Assembly: GCF_963678635.1 (NCBI RefSeq)
Contig: NC_087068.1
Coordinates: forward strand, 7,820,027-7,880,026
Reading direction: 5' to 3'
DNA: 60,000 nt
DNA from: Symsagittifera roscoffensis
Taxonomy: Eukaryota > Xenacoelomorpha > Acoela > Convolutidae
Shown: positions 33,463-45,300 of the stretch, one piece after another
Layout: each line of letters begins with the position of its first letter
Numbering within the stretch: the first letter of the stretch is position 1
Notes under the pieces: generated by a model
The model's database searches: none
Seen by the model: the letters and a program-made list of their open reading frames with translations, nothing else
What the model was told of the DNA's origin: nothing
Position numbers and translations under genes: made by a program

Positions 33463-33800
33463 CCAGTGGCGTGCGCAGGAATTTTTCTAGGGGGGGGTTT
33501 GAAAAAAAAAATTGAAAAATTTGTCGAACTTTTTTTTAGGTCGACCAGTTTGATTTTCCAAGCTCTCCGAAAAAACTATAAGGACCCGGTTTTGCGAAAA
33601 TTTTTCTCGCCGCAGACAGATTTTTTAAAAACAAGGCTAAAAATGATGTTTTGAGCACTTTCAAAATTGGGTTTTTTCTGCGCGCGCTCCGACGTCTTAT
33701 TTACTTATATTGGCGCCTTAAGAAAATTTTAGATATTGGCCAGCTAAAAATGAATATACCAGAGGGGGGATCCTCTGGAAAATTGTGGGAACCAGAACTG
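33463..33800 (+). mobile_element. hAT-type MITE variant with CAGTGGCGTGCGCAGG start
   Basis: The start CAGTGGCGTGCGCAGGAATT differs from the other copies, but the core is related (AGGTCGACCAG, CGCGCGCTCC, TATTGGCGCCTT, GGCCAGC). The right end is not clear. A partial GTGGCGTGCGCATAAATTTTT lies just before it at 33356. Confidence 0.6.
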
Positions 33801-33989
33801 AGGAGTGTGGGGGGGGGGGAATTGATCACCCACTTCGGCATACTACTGATTTTAGCTATAAATGTTTCTTCGCAAGCATTTTTTTTGACAAAACAGGCCA
33901 GAAATGACGTTCTATGGCACTTACTTAAGACTATTCAGCTGCCTGTTTTTTGTGAAATGGTCACGGCGGCTACCTCCACTTTACCACCT

Positions 33990-34850
33990 CATGAATAAAT
34001 TAAATGGCAATAATGGTGGCACTGCAAATGGCATTTATATGGTACTCTCTGAGAGCATCTGCTAAAACGAATCTAATTTACAATCCTCAATGTTTTTTTT
34101 GAATGTTTTCCAAGCTTTTAATTTTTCTTATTAAATAAATGGGTTGGGCGCGTGGAAATTTTCAAACTAGACGCATAATCTCATCCCATTAATTAACTGA
34201 ATAAACTATGATAAATTTTTGACGGAATTTCGACTGAATGAAAAAAAAAAAAGGAAAACTAAATACTGCCTGCAATTTTTTTTGCCGGAGTCTACCTTAG
34301 CTACATCAATCCAGTCCATCAGTCAATCAAATGATGACTCTTAACTAATAAAAAACTAGTTTATTTTGATAAAGAGCTTTCGGCTCATAATTTATCCATG
34401 AATACGCTTGACAGCCGAGTCATCAGTCTAAAGAATTGTTTTTGTGAAGAATTTATTTTGTGGAATCGGAATTGGCAATTTTAGTTGTTTTCCTGGGGTA
34501 GAATTAAGTGCACTTCTTGTCAGTACGCTACCAAGCTACATCAACTTATTGAGCACGGTCACTTTTGGTACATTTTGTGTGAAGTTTTGAGGCAGAAATC
34601 TGTAAGCTGAAGTGGTTGTTGGTAGATTTTCCAACTTCAAACAAATACTTTTGATCATAGCTTGCACCTGATTTTGACACAATTGAAATAAACGAAAAAA
34701 GTTGTTTCAATAATCATTCCAACCGTTTTTCTGGTTATTTTTTTCTTTGACTTCTGAGAAAATAAAGTGTTTACTCTTTTCGAAAACGAATATAATTTCA
34801 GAAACGAACTCAAATATTTGAAGAAAATTATGAAAAAATTTTTTAACTGT
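33990..34850. other. AT-rich intronic stretch, nothing recognised
   Basis: No gene or repeat family was recognised on either strand. Confidence 0.4.
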
Positions 34851-34857
34851 GAAACAT

Positions 34858-35044
34858 GGGTGACTCCTTTATGCGCGAACGACCCAACGACCGAATGAGC
34901 AAAAATTTGTCAGCCAATTGGCTCAGTATTTGAACAATTCGAACGAATCAAGAGATAAACTCAGTCGGTGCTATTGAGTTTAAAATCAACTGATTGCTCA
35001 AACATTTTTGTGCATTCGGTCCTTCGCGCATGAGAATAGCCCCC
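34858..35044. mobile_element. Family F MITE, copy 1, about 187 bp
   Basis: The outer part is loosely inverted (GGGTGACTCCTTTATGCGCGAA against the complement of TTCGCGCATGAGAATAGCCCC). The inner part GACCGAATGAGCAAAAATTTG is closely inverted to CAAACATTTTTGTGCATTCGGTC. Total TIR is about 44 bp and there is no coding capacity. Confidence 0.65.
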
Positions 35045-35818
35045 GTAAAAAGGCATGAAAACAATGCCGAAGTACAACAGGGTTAAAGATTATTTTGAAT
35101 ATTGTTTTTACTCAATCAAGTAAGTGAAAACTAATTGGACTAAAAATGGTGGCATGTCAATGCTGAACGGTCAGTTTGCCGAAGCTATCAAGTATGCCAG
35201 TTTGCCGAAAGTTTATAGCGCATACTGTCAAGCGCTAAAGCATTTCAGCTCATTAAAAACTTATTTTGTCTTTAACCGCTGCCTGTTTTTTTGCCTAAGT
35301 CTCAATTTTGTTCACATCAGACAAAGGCTCCGTAAAGTGAAGTTAAGAATTTCCTGATTGTCTACTAGAAAGAATTGCTTATGCCTTTTTTTACCCCTTT
35401 GATTGTTGTGAAAAGAAATATACAAAAAATCAAAAACAAAGTTTTTTTTCCGCACTTTAAGCAAACTGACTTTTCGGTACGTTGGACCTTCACATTTAAA
35501 ACAAGCGCGGAAGAAGGCGACACAAAATGTACTCTGAATAATAAACTGAATTGTTTTATTCAGTTTGATTGATGAAAAGTGTCAAAAAAATAAAAGTTTC
35601 CCAAGCGCGGAACAAACAATTAGCTTAAAAATTGTCTAAACTTCGTCTCCGTTTTGCCTCAAATCAAAACAGTATTCACTCAATATTGTAAAAATTCTCA
35701 AGAAGAAATCAGAATATTCAATTATCATGTTTTTTTGTCACTGTTGAACTTATTTTAAGTTGTGGCACTGTAGTATTTCGACACTGTTGAACGCACTCTC
35801 CCACTGTTAAATTATGAT
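35045..35818. other. AT-rich intronic stretch between the two F elements
   Basis: No gene is seen. TATGCCAGTTTGCCGAA-like phrases repeat near 35170-35215. Confidence 0.4.
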
Positions 35819-35999
35819 GGGGAATCATTCATGCACGATAAACCGAATGCGCAAATTTTTTTTGAACCAATCAGATCTCATTTTCCAAAATTTCGGGAAA
35901 AAGTAAGCAAAAGACTCAGTCAGTTTTGGATGGCTCAAAGAGCGATGATTTGTTGCAAATTTTTGCGCATTCGGTCTTTTGCGCAGGAGAATAGCGCCA
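35819..35999. mobile_element. Family F MITE, copy 2, about 181 bp
   Basis: AAACCGAATGCGCAAATTTTT at the left is inverted to AAATTTTTGCGCATTCGGTCT at the right. The outer TIR (GGGGAATCATTCATGC against GCGCAGGAGAATAGCGCCA) is more diverged. The inside includes GACTCAGTCAG, as in copy 1 (AACTCAGTCGG). Confidence 0.65.
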
Positions 36000-36069
36000 A
36001 AAATGCCGTAAAAAGGAAAAGATGGACCCGAGCTTCGAGCCTTCCACTTATACTATGATAAAAAACCTA

Positions 36070-36113
36070 CCAAAACCGCAACCCGCCAGCCCCTCCCCCT
36101 AAATCGGCCCTTT
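36070..36113 (-). mobile_element. hAT-type MITE end fragment
   Basis: The reverse strand reads GGGCCGATTTAGGGGGAGGGGC, matching the family TIR and its G-run. Confidence 0.45.
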
Positions 36114-36418
36114 TTTGAGATGTCAAATAAACGAATGAGTTTTAGCAGGTCCAGTTCAATTGTTTCATGACGTTTATTGTCCAGTCTCATGTTGAGTACC
36201 ATCAGAAATCCTGTTAAAGTAGTTTGACGAACAGTCATTTCTTTCAATCTGATCTCGTGATAATGAACAAAAGTATTTTAGTTTCTTTTCTTCTTAAACA
36301 TAAAATAATGAGGCTGCACTTAAAATATGAAGCCAATAATCACCACTTGAGGAAAAAGTAATTTTGTATTTTGCTTGTTTCTTTTCAAAAAGCGTATCGT
36401 TTTTCAAAAACTTTGTTA

Positions 36419-36755
36419 CAGTAGCGGATTGGGGGGGGGGGCGACGCTCCCTTCAGGGATTCGACCCCCTGAGGACCCAAGGGGTCCCCCTTTGTACTAT
36501 TTTGAGATATCCATGTTGGCTGACTGACCCTAAAATTTTTCTAAAAGTGCCATTGGCGTCAATTTTTACTAGTTTTGACGGGGGACCGCGCGCCGAAAAA
36601 ACGCGATTTTTTGGTCGAAATCTTTCAAAAAGTACATAAAAACGCTTTTTTGGTCTGTTTTTTCAAAAAAATTGCCTGCGGCGCAAAACATTTGGTCAAA
36701 ACTGGGGTCTTTATAGAGATTTGGGAGAGCTCAGGAAATCAATTTGGCCGGATAC
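36419..36755 (-). mobile_element. hAT-type MITE, one end lost
   Basis: The left TIR is CAGTAGCGGATTGGGG. The reverse core is clear (CGACCCCCTGAGG, GGGTCCCCCTTTG, TGGCTGACTGACCCTAAAA, GCGCGCCGAAAAAACGCG, GCCTGCGGCGCAAAA). It ends at GGCCGGATAC without the second TIR. Confidence 0.75.
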
Positions 36756-36840
36756 TATTACTGTTATAACACTTGATCAAAGAAATTATATCCCAAATGT
36801 ATTTGAGGATGTGAGATTTATCAATAAGCATTATTTAATA

Positions 36841-37048
36841 CAAGACTGCTCGTATCAGGGTGAAGCCCTGAATGTTCCGACTGTGTTTTAAGGTATATGA
36901 AGCAGCAATAACATGGACAATTTGAATATTAACAAAAAAAAATAAAACGAAAAATAAACACGTCATATTAAGTAGAAAGTGATAGATGACACACGTCATA
37001 TTAAGTAGAAAGTGATAGATTGTGCTCCTATTAACAAATCAATTTTTT
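36841..37048 (-). mobile_element. Family H element, 3' half, with an internal 30-bp duplication
   Basis: CAAGACTGCTCGTATCAGGG, hairpin and GTTCCGACTG are intact. ACACGTCATATTAAGTAG followed by AAAGTGATAGAT is present twice. It stops where the segmental duplication begins at about 37050. Confidence 0.8.
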
Positions 37049-38524
37049 TTCAGTCCACTTTCATCCCCACAATGGAAATCCCTTGAACTCTGCACTTAAT
37101 GACCCTATCTGGCTGCATCTGCATCACGCATCAAAAAATTTCTGCACAACAACTAGATTCAGAGCACACGAAATAGCAAAATTCTTACAAGCTTGCAACA
37201 ACTTGTTGTACCCAAAGCTTACAAAATAAACGAAAAAAAAACAAAAATTCAAAACGTGTTTTTTATTTGAGATTTTTTTGAAATTTGATTTTTCTTTATA
37301 AAAGCATACTTTAAATACAATTGTCTAAATAATAAATTTTGTACTTCAGTAAACGCCGGTTAAGGCCGACCGTTTGGAGTTTCGCTTAAATTTTTCACTT
37401 TCTAGCTTTTGATACTTTTAAAAAAGGTTGAAGGTTTTTTTACCCTTTAATTATTCGCATGGTTAAATCCTAAGAAAATTTTGTAATTTCCACGACTTTC
37501 AAGCATCTAAAAAAGAAAGGATTTTCTAACCTTAAAACTTTTGACCAGTATTTGTCTAGATCCATTGAAACTAAAAAAGTAGAGTAAGATTGAGGTCAGT
37601 ACCAAACTAAGAATTTGAACGAGCCTCTCCAGTCGAAACTAAATAGCCCGACAAACAGACGGTGCACTATATCAAAGTATTTGCTATTAAATTGGTCAAA
37701 ATTTAACCCTTGATAAATTTTTCAAAACGAACAAATTATGCACTGAAAAAAGTCGGTTGCTGTTAAAATGGTTGTCTCCTATACTTAATGCAATTTTCGT
37801 TTCAAGTTCATCGAAACCGTAACCAGCTTTAAAAGCAAACAATTTGACGTATTTCACAAAAGTTTTCTGGACAAAAATTTAAGAAAGCCCATAAATTTAT
37901 TTCTACCACAGCGTAAAATTTGTTTTCTTTTCTAAATCAGTTGGATTTCTCGATAACATTTTCCTTTTGTATGGAAAATAAATAGACCCAAAATTTATTT
38001 TCATTCTTATACGCCGCAAAATTAGCTGGCAAATAATCTTCTGATGCTCTCTCAGCTGATGGTATTATAGAAGAACAATTATGTATCATATAAACGCGAT
38101 GAGTTTTAAAGGAAGATGTCGGCTTCGAACAGCATTTAAAGTGAAGAGTTTTTCAGGATTGCATCAATCAACTGAGTTTTCATTCAAACATGAGGAGCCG
38201 ACTCGTATGTTGTCTAAAAGTATGACAGATTGCTCCGAGCACAGTTGTTTCGGGAAAAAATTCAAAAATCAAGAAATTTGTAAAATATCATTTTTAAACT
38301 TATAAATGTTCACTTGACGTCCTACAAAGTCAAATATCAGAACAAAAACTGGTTATTCGATTCAACAATAAAAATGGGAATCAGTTGTTATCTATATACA
38401 AGCTATTTTTTCATAATTTTATTAAGAACATCAGGGAGCTTCTTGAAATTAGTTCACTAACATTGTGACAGTACTATTTTTAGTGTCATGTGTAACCTCT
38501 GAGTTTAAACATTTGATTGTTGTT

Positions 38525-38600
38525 CCGATTTTCAATCCGTCGTTTAATTACATCTAAGTTGGTTAAAAAAAACTTCCGTATTTGATTTGTTCCTTGGAAT
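38525..38600 (+). mobile_element. Family H relic reduced by an internal deletion
   Basis: TTGTTGTTCCGATTTTCAATCCGTCG joins the 5' tip straight to the AATCCGTC...GTTGG core. Copy 2 of the duplication has the longer version at 44985-45300. Confidence 0.6.
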
Positions 38601-38639
38601 TCAACCTGGACTACGCTAAAAACACAAGTCAATTTTTGC

Positions 38640-39020
38640 ATTCAAAAAGTTTTTTTTTCGTAAAATGTATATTCGAGCACAAAAGCAAGCTTGCACCAAG
38701 AAAGGAATTACGAAATTTTTACCTCATTTTTTTTTGAAAAACGCATATTAAACAATTTTCATATTTATATTGTATGATAAGCATTTTTTCAATCTAAGAT
38801 TGTCTATGATAAAGTTGCTTTCATATAATTAAAACTGGCCTCAATTTGCTTTGTTTGAGTTGTAAACTAATTTAAGATAAATTTTGAAAAAAAAAATCGA
38901 TTGAAAAGGGCTGTTCAAACGTTTTTTTCGTTGAAAACTCTATGACAAGCATTTTTTTCTATGGACTCCTTATGAAATTGATTGAATTGTTTTTCGTGCA
39001 TGGAAGACAACCCAGGCTAT
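38640..39020. repeat. Family E-like block ending ATGGAAGACAACCCAGGCT
   Basis: It shares with the 938-bp units the phrases GAGCACAnAAGCAA, TATAATTAAAACTGGCC, ATGACAAGCATTTTTTTC and the end GGAAGACAACnCAGG. Confidence 0.5.
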
Positions 39021-39226
39021 TTGGAAATTCGGAGCATCATTGTTTGTTTGCGAACATTTAATTCCAGAAATGGCTAATGGTCTCAGGAAAGCAGGAAATT
39101 AATATTCTTATAGTTTGTATATTTTTGCATACAAAAATTTCTCCAACAAGCCACTACCACTTGGTTTAAAAAATTTTCAGAAAAAATTCAAGAAAAAGTG
39201 AAATGAATTTTTGGATAATCTACATT

Positions 39227-39385
39227 ATGAGGCGAAACTGTACACTAGATAGGCGCATAATTTCGTGTCTGTATGTCTTTGAATCCAGAGACAAGTCTTT
39301 AAACATGTTAAAAGTTTGTTGGAACGATCAAAGAGAAAAAAAACGAAAACAAATTGCGGAACCCGTACCCGTAAATAATTCTTGA
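39227..39385 (+). mobile_element. Family C left-end fragment (copy 1 of duplication)
   Basis: TATGAGGCGAAACTGTACACTAGATAGGCGCATAATTTCGTGTCTGTATG follows the left end of the full copies at 11995 and 24771. It stops near ATTGCGGAACCCG. Confidence 0.6.
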
Positions 39386-39547
39386 GATTTGACCTAAAAT
39401 TCTTAGTGTTTGATTTAAGTTTTTGGTAAAAAAATATCTATGAAATGTTCAATTAGAGCAGGGATTTACTTAATATTTGTTATTTCTCCTCGTAATTTTG
39501 ATCAAAAATTAGCTAGATTTAGGCTTTTTCTAGATAGGAAAAAACTC

Positions 39548-39612
39548 CTGGCGGGGATTGAACCCCTACCTGCCTTTAGATAGACGGTTGTGCTAACTGC
39601 TCGTCCAAATGA
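39548..39612 (-). ncRNA. tRNA-like sequence with Pol III box B, copy 1
   Basis: On the minus strand the box B-like GGTTCAATCC (39564-39555) follows an A-box-like TGGACGAGCAGTTAGCAC at tRNA distance. The anticodon arm does not form a regular 5-bp/7-base structure, so it is a tRNA-derived SINE part or pseudogene. Confidence 0.4.
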
Positions 39613-39998
39613 CCTGAAATTTTGGAGTTATTCTTGCACGGTCCTCAACTCGCGTTTGCGCCTTTAAATATATTCTAAATGTGTCATTGAAGTGTATTTT
39701 GTTGGACGGAATCCTGATGCTAATTGTCGGTCTCAAAAAATTTATAATAAAGTTATCTAAACCGGTAAATTTATGACATTAACTGCATGTAAGCTCTTCG
39801 TTAAGACAATATTATGTCCGGTTTATGGATAAGCACAGCTCAACTCATAAGCAACATCATATTGTGGGTTTAATTGCATCAACAACGCATCACGAGCGGC
39901 TTATAATTTGTTGAAGGCATTCTTATAGAAAAGACGATCTCATAACGAGTACGCGAATACCCTGCGGCAAAACCCTATTCTCTGAACGCCAATAGAGT

Positions 39999-40302
39999 CA
40001 GGGGCGGATTTAGGGAGGGGGGGGCGGAAGGTGCCAATATATACTAATTTTGAGGGGGTAGCGCGCACGGAAAAAACTCAATTTTTCGGTCAAAATTTTC
40101 CAAAAAGTGCCTAAAAACGCCTTTTTTGGCCTATTTTTCAAAATTTTGCCTGCGGCGCAGAAAATTTGGCCAAAATAGGGACAAAACGGTCCTTTGGAAA
40201 AGCTCAAAAAATCAATTTGATCGACCTAAGAAAAGGTCGACAAAATTTCGAATTTTTTTGAAAATCCGCCCCCCTTCGAGAAAATCCTAGATCCGCCCCT
40301 GA
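39999..40302 (-). mobile_element. hAT-type MITE, 304 bp, with a paralogous empty site
   Basis: The TIRs CAGGGGCGGATTTAGG and (inverted) CAGGGGCGGATCTAGG differ at one base. The flanks are AATAGAGT (39991-39998) and ATTAGAAA (40303-40310). The second duplication copy reads AATAGAGTAAAGGGGAT at 49072-49088 without the element, so exactly the element plus 8 bp was added here. Confidence 0.92.
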
Positions 40303-40356
40303 TTAGAAAAAAGGGGATAAAAACTGTGAAGGGGAATAACAAGATGTAAAATGTTT

Positions 40357-40632
40357 CCATTAGCGCGTGAGCGGAGATTTAATCGGTCTTAAAACTCGTT
40401 CCAAATTGGTTGAAAGAAGCTTATTTGCCAAGTCGATTCGTTAATGGGAGCGAAATCTATCACTTTGTACTTTTTATGGCGTGTGGGGGGATGTTTTTCA
40501 CAAAAATCTCATCTTTAAAAAAATTTGAACTTTAATTTATTACATTTAATTTGTTTCATGTTATTGCTCAATAGATCTTAAAAGGCAGTTGAAACTTTCA
40601 GAGTTTCGCTTTGATACGAGCAGACTGGTTTT
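40357..40632 (+). mobile_element. Family H 3' half (copy 1 of duplication)
   Basis: It begins at CCATTAGCGCGTGAGCGG and ends TTTGATACGAGCAGACTGG. The 5' half was lost by a deletion relative to 49506-49999. Confidence 0.75.
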
Positions 40633-40709
40633 AATTAGTTAGTCGCTTGACTGCCAAGAAATTTTCAAAAACGGCGCAGCATAAAAATAGTTGAGAATTC
40701 AATTGATGA

Positions 40710-41037
40710 TTATGACTCCTCCCCCTTCTTAGTATGAATGTACGACATCGGTTTCTCGTCGATCAATTCTAAAAATTTTCTTCATACGTCTTTGTTGCCA
40801 CTTTACACAAAGTCTCAGGGAGGATCTGGTGCCAAGAAACCGCTGTTTTTAATGAAAACCTTCGAAAAATGTCTGAAACCTTCCTTGTTTGCCTATAATT
40901 TCAAAAATCGTCTTCGTGCTTATTATTTCTTTTTTTGGCGAAATTGAGTTTTTGCTTAGTTTTGAGAAAAAATTCGGAAAATTAATTTGTTCCTTGTTGA
41001 AAAATATATCACCTCAAATTATATTGCGTACGCCACT
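40710..41037 (-). mobile_element. Possible hAT-type element with CAGTGGCGTACGCA end
   Basis: TGCGTACGCCACTGGG (41025-41040, and again at 50400-50415 in copy 2) is the complement of CAGTGGCGTACGCA, close to the start at 33463. The inner GTGCCAAG(A)AA, TTCGAAAAATG and TCCCCCTTCTTAG parts suggest a decayed element. The other end is not defined. Confidence 0.4.
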
Positions 41038-44000
41038 GGGCGCAAACGGTATTTGAAGAAAATCTTGTGTGTGATAAAAAATAAAATTGAAGCTCTTAGA
41101 TTTTTGTATAGGTATTGTTTAAAAGTTTTGTTTGATTTGATAAAAAGCGAACATTCATTGCGCCAGTTTAAGAAGGCTAGGCCTTTCAGCAAAACTATAT
41201 TTTAGCAGATTCTCCTTTTATCCAACCAAAAAAACAGTAGGCAAAAGAAAAAGCTAATTTCAAACATGACAATGGCTGAGCATAGCTCAGCTGGGCTTAT
41301 ATTCTGCTTTGCATGTCAAAAAATGCTTGCCGCTTGCCTATTTTGCTCTGCAGAATAAATGAAAAAAAGTTTTGTTTTGACACCTCGAGAATCGGCAAAT
41401 TATTTAATTATTATATTTAAGCATGTTAATTATAAAAATCAATTTCGTAGGTAGCGAGCCAAGAATCCCACGTCGGCACTAACCTAAGGCATAATTTTTT
41501 GATTGAGAGAACCTAACAATCTTTAAAACGCTGTTGGCACCAATATACACTAAATTTGAGAGAGGAGTACAAAAATCACAATGTTTAGAAAAAAGTTCAA
41601 AAGTTCTAGAAAACTTTTTTTTTGAAAAACCACTGATGTCAATGCCGTATTTCATTAGTTGAACCCGCTTTTGTGAAAAATGAATTTTGTCAGCAGATTA
41701 CAATATTTTTGCACAATTCATGGTGTCGAACGGCGTTGAACGATGTTTTTCTTTTTGTGTCTCTGTTTACTTTCATTATTTGTAAGTTTTTAAACTCCTA
41801 AGTCTTTTAACGTTTATGTCGTTATCTGTATAAAAACTGGAGTTTCACACCTCAAACTTTGACTTATTATGGATGAAACTTTTTTTGTACAAAGGTAAAA
41901 ACCCTAGAAAATTGTCTTCAAAGCGTTGGTTTGCCATTAACTTAGAAGACCTCATAGAAGTAATCTGAACGCCTAACAGCTCACATAGAAAGTTGCAGCA
42001 GCTTGAGCAGTCTCTTTTTAGTTGAATAAAACCAAAACGTTTTAAAGGGCTTTTTGGAGACAACAGATTCTAAATTTAAAAAACGAAAGCTGTAAAATCA
42101 CATTTGTAGAAAAAAGCTCAAAAGTATTTTTTTAAAATCTTATTGTTGTTTAAAAAACCAGAGATAAATGGCAAAACATAGCGCCCCTCCAAATCAAAAC
42201 AAGCAGAGTCCGGAGCATTCTTCCAAATTAATTTAAAAAGAATGGCTTATGTGGGCACAGTCGCGGGTACCGCTTTTTGTTCTACTTTTTGTGAGGGGAA
42301 ATTGCATTTCATCATTAGATTACGTAATTTAGGGGCAATTTGATAACTTTAGTATCAAGCTGTTGAATTTTTAATTTTTTGTTGACTGTTGAGTTTTCTT
42401 TGTGTTTTTAAATATAGTGACTTCAAAAAAATTAACAAGATGTATTTTAAGTTTTTCCCATTAATTTAATTGACTTTGTTTGGTTATTCATTTCGTTAAT
42501 TGCGCAAAAAAAATCTTGTTTTTTCTGAGCTGAGAAGAATTTTGATTAACTTACTCATCTGCTGATTTACTATACGTCAGCAATCAAAACAAACTAAAAG
42601 TCATCATTCCATTATTTATATTAAAAGCAACCATCAGCAGTAAACATAAAAACTATCATCGGAACTTGCAATAAAAGCAATCACCATGGAATAAAATAAA
42701 AGTGATGATATCAGCATTAAGAAAAAAGTCTGCATCACCAAAAGTTCATCCGGACAGAAACTTTCAAAAGATTTTTTATCCAAGAGATAAAATCTGCAAA
42801 ATTTAGTTGCCGTTTTTGTCGTTTTCTCTGAAACCACTAGAGACTCACATTTTTAAAGTAAAGATAAGACGGATGAATCTAATTATAAGATTACAGCACG
42901 GTAATAACACTCAAAAGTGGTTTTCAAGGCTTTTTTCGATCTTTCAGTTAAAAATATCCGAAAGGTGTTCAAGCGCCAAAACAATCCCGTTATTAGGAAA
43001 AAGTTCGCTCGGAAAGCTGAAGATCTAAGCTAGGCTCTCATCTACTTTTCTCATTACTTGTTAAGGAATTGCAAATTACACAGCTCCGAAACAAACTCCA
43101 AATTTGGCTTTTTTTTAATATTCAGTCAGATTTTGGTCTAGAAAATTATTAGAAGCTCAATTTTTGATTTTTGCTTTAATTTTTGATCTATTTATTTATA
43201 TATTTTTATGGTGCAAATGTTTTTGCAACCTTTACCCGAAAGTTAAATTTTTTAATTTTTTAGTCAATCAACCATTGCACCAAACTTAATTGTTCTTTTA
43301 CCAGCAAAACCGTTTTAATCTTAAGCCAGCCTCTTATGTAGTCCAACAAACCTTAACGAAAATATACTTTTGTCAGCTTTGTATAAAAAAATTGATATCC
43401 AAAAAATATCATTTTTCTAGATAAATTACCAGTTTATTAAAAAAACACTTAACTTCATTGAACAACAAAAAATATTGACGTTATTTGCCAATTTTTTTTT
43501 AGTCCCACCTTCATCCCCAGATCGGAAATTCCTTGAACTCTGCACTTAGTGACCCTATCTGGCTGCATCACGCGTTCATAAACTTTTGCACAACAACTAT
43601 ATTCTGAAAACACGAAATAGCAAAAAGGTCTTTTGATCGCAAAAAAATTGAACGCAAAAAAAAATAAAACAAATTGTTTCCAAAGTTACAAATTGAAACG
43701 CAAAAAAAAAACGAAAAATCAATTTGTGATTTTTTGAAGTTTGATTTTTATAATTAAAAAAAAAACAATAAACACAATTGTAAAATGTTGTATTCTTAAG
43801 CAAATTAAACTATTGTAATTTCAGTAAACGCCGGTTGAGGCCGACCGTTTGAAGTTTCGTTTGTATTAAAATTTTTCGCTTTAGCTTTTGATACTTATAG
43901 AAAAATGAAGTTTTTTTTTACCATTTAGTTATTCGTATAGCTAAATCCTAAAAAATTATTGTATGCTTAGTTCGACGACTTTACGAGCATCTAAAAAATA

Positions 44001-44984
44001 TTTTTTGCAAACCTTAATATTTTTGAGCATTATTTGTCTAGATCCATTGAAACTAAAAAATAGAGTGAGATTGAGATCAGTACCAAACTAATGGTTTGAA
44101 CCATCCTCTCCAGTCGAAACTAAATAGCCAGACAAACAGACGGTGTACTCAATTAACCATAACTCTTTGCTGTTAAAATGGTCCGTTAAGTTTTTCAAAA
44201 CGAACAAACTACTCACTGAAAAAAATCGGTTGCTGTTAAAATGGTTGTCTCCTATACTTATAGCACTTTTCGTTTCAAGTTTCACCAAAACCGTAACCAG
44301 CTGTGAAAGCAAACATTTTGACAGTTTTCACTCAAGCTTTCTGGACAAAAATTTAGGAAAGCCAATAAATCTATTTTTAACACAGTGTAAAATTTGTTTT
44401 CTCTTCTAATTCAGATGGATTTCTTCGATAATGTTTTCCTTATGTATGTAAACTAAATAGACCCAAAATTTACTCTCATTCAGAGACGCCGAAAAACATA
44501 CTGGCAAATAACCTTCTGATGTTCTCTCAGTTGATGGTTTTAAAGAAGAACTTTTATGTATCATATAAACGCGAAGATGTCGGTTCGAATCAGCATTTAA
44601 AGTGAAGAAATTTTCTGGATTGCATCACTCAATAGAGTTTTCATTAAAAAATGAGGAGCCGGCTCGTATGTTATCTAGAAGTATCACAGACTGCTCCGAG
44701 CAGTTGTTTCGGAAAAAAAATTCAAAAATTTAGAAAATTGTCTGCAAAAAATCATTATTTAATTTATATATGGTCACTTGACATCCTACAAAGTTAACTA
44801 TCAGAAAAAAAACTGGTTATTAGATTCAAAAATAGAATGGAAATTAGTTGTTAACAACATACAAGCTATCTTTTTGTAATTTTATTAACAATATTAGGGA
44901 GTTTCTTGAAATTAGTACACTAATATTGTGACAATACTGTTTTTTAGTGTCATGTGTAAACTTTGCGTTTAAACGGTTGCTTGT

Positions 44985-45300
44985 TGTTTCGACTTTCATA
45001 ACGGAACTAACAAATTATTTGTGCTCGGGGAGGTTTTTTTAGACAAATTTCGACTTTTTGACTCGCCATTTTGACTAGTCAAAAATTATTGTATATCATT
45101 CAAATCTATTGTTGTCTTTAGCTTAAATTTGAAAAAAAATTTCACCTGTGATCATTTTTTGTAGAGTTATGGGGGCTTGAAGATTACCAGTTTGGCCAAT
45201 TTGTGACAGTTACTGCGCGATATATTTCGCGCTATTAGCGCGTAAGCGGAGATTTAATCCGTCGTTGAAATCGATCTAAATTGGTTGAAGGAAGCTTATT
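44985..45300 (+). mobile_element. Family H element at the left of the array
   Basis: TTGTTTCGACTTTCATAACGG leads into the core with GCGCGATATATTTCGCGC and CGTAAGCGGAGATTTAATCC. It lacks the 3' hairpin and passes into E-like sequence. Confidence 0.7.

Larger units (their letters stand above)
37050..43440. repeat. Tandem segmental duplication inside intron 1, copy 1
   Basis: The block aligns in the same order and orientation with copy 2 (about 43495-53415). It starts at CTTTCATCCCC/CTTCATCCCC and ends at GATAAATTACCAGTTTATTAA. Matching parts are 37050-38520 with 43495-44985, 38560-39090 with 45270-45800, 39105-39985 with 48225-49075, 40357-42075 with 49727-51560, and 42080-43440 with 52083-53415. 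It contains no gene. Compared with copy 2 it lacks the H elements and about 610 bp (49119-49728), but has gained a hAT MITE at 39999. Confidence 0.85.

Noticed and set aside
39548-39612. A functional tRNA gene
   Set aside because: The anticodon stem is irregular and the same sequence is part of a duplicated, decayed block.
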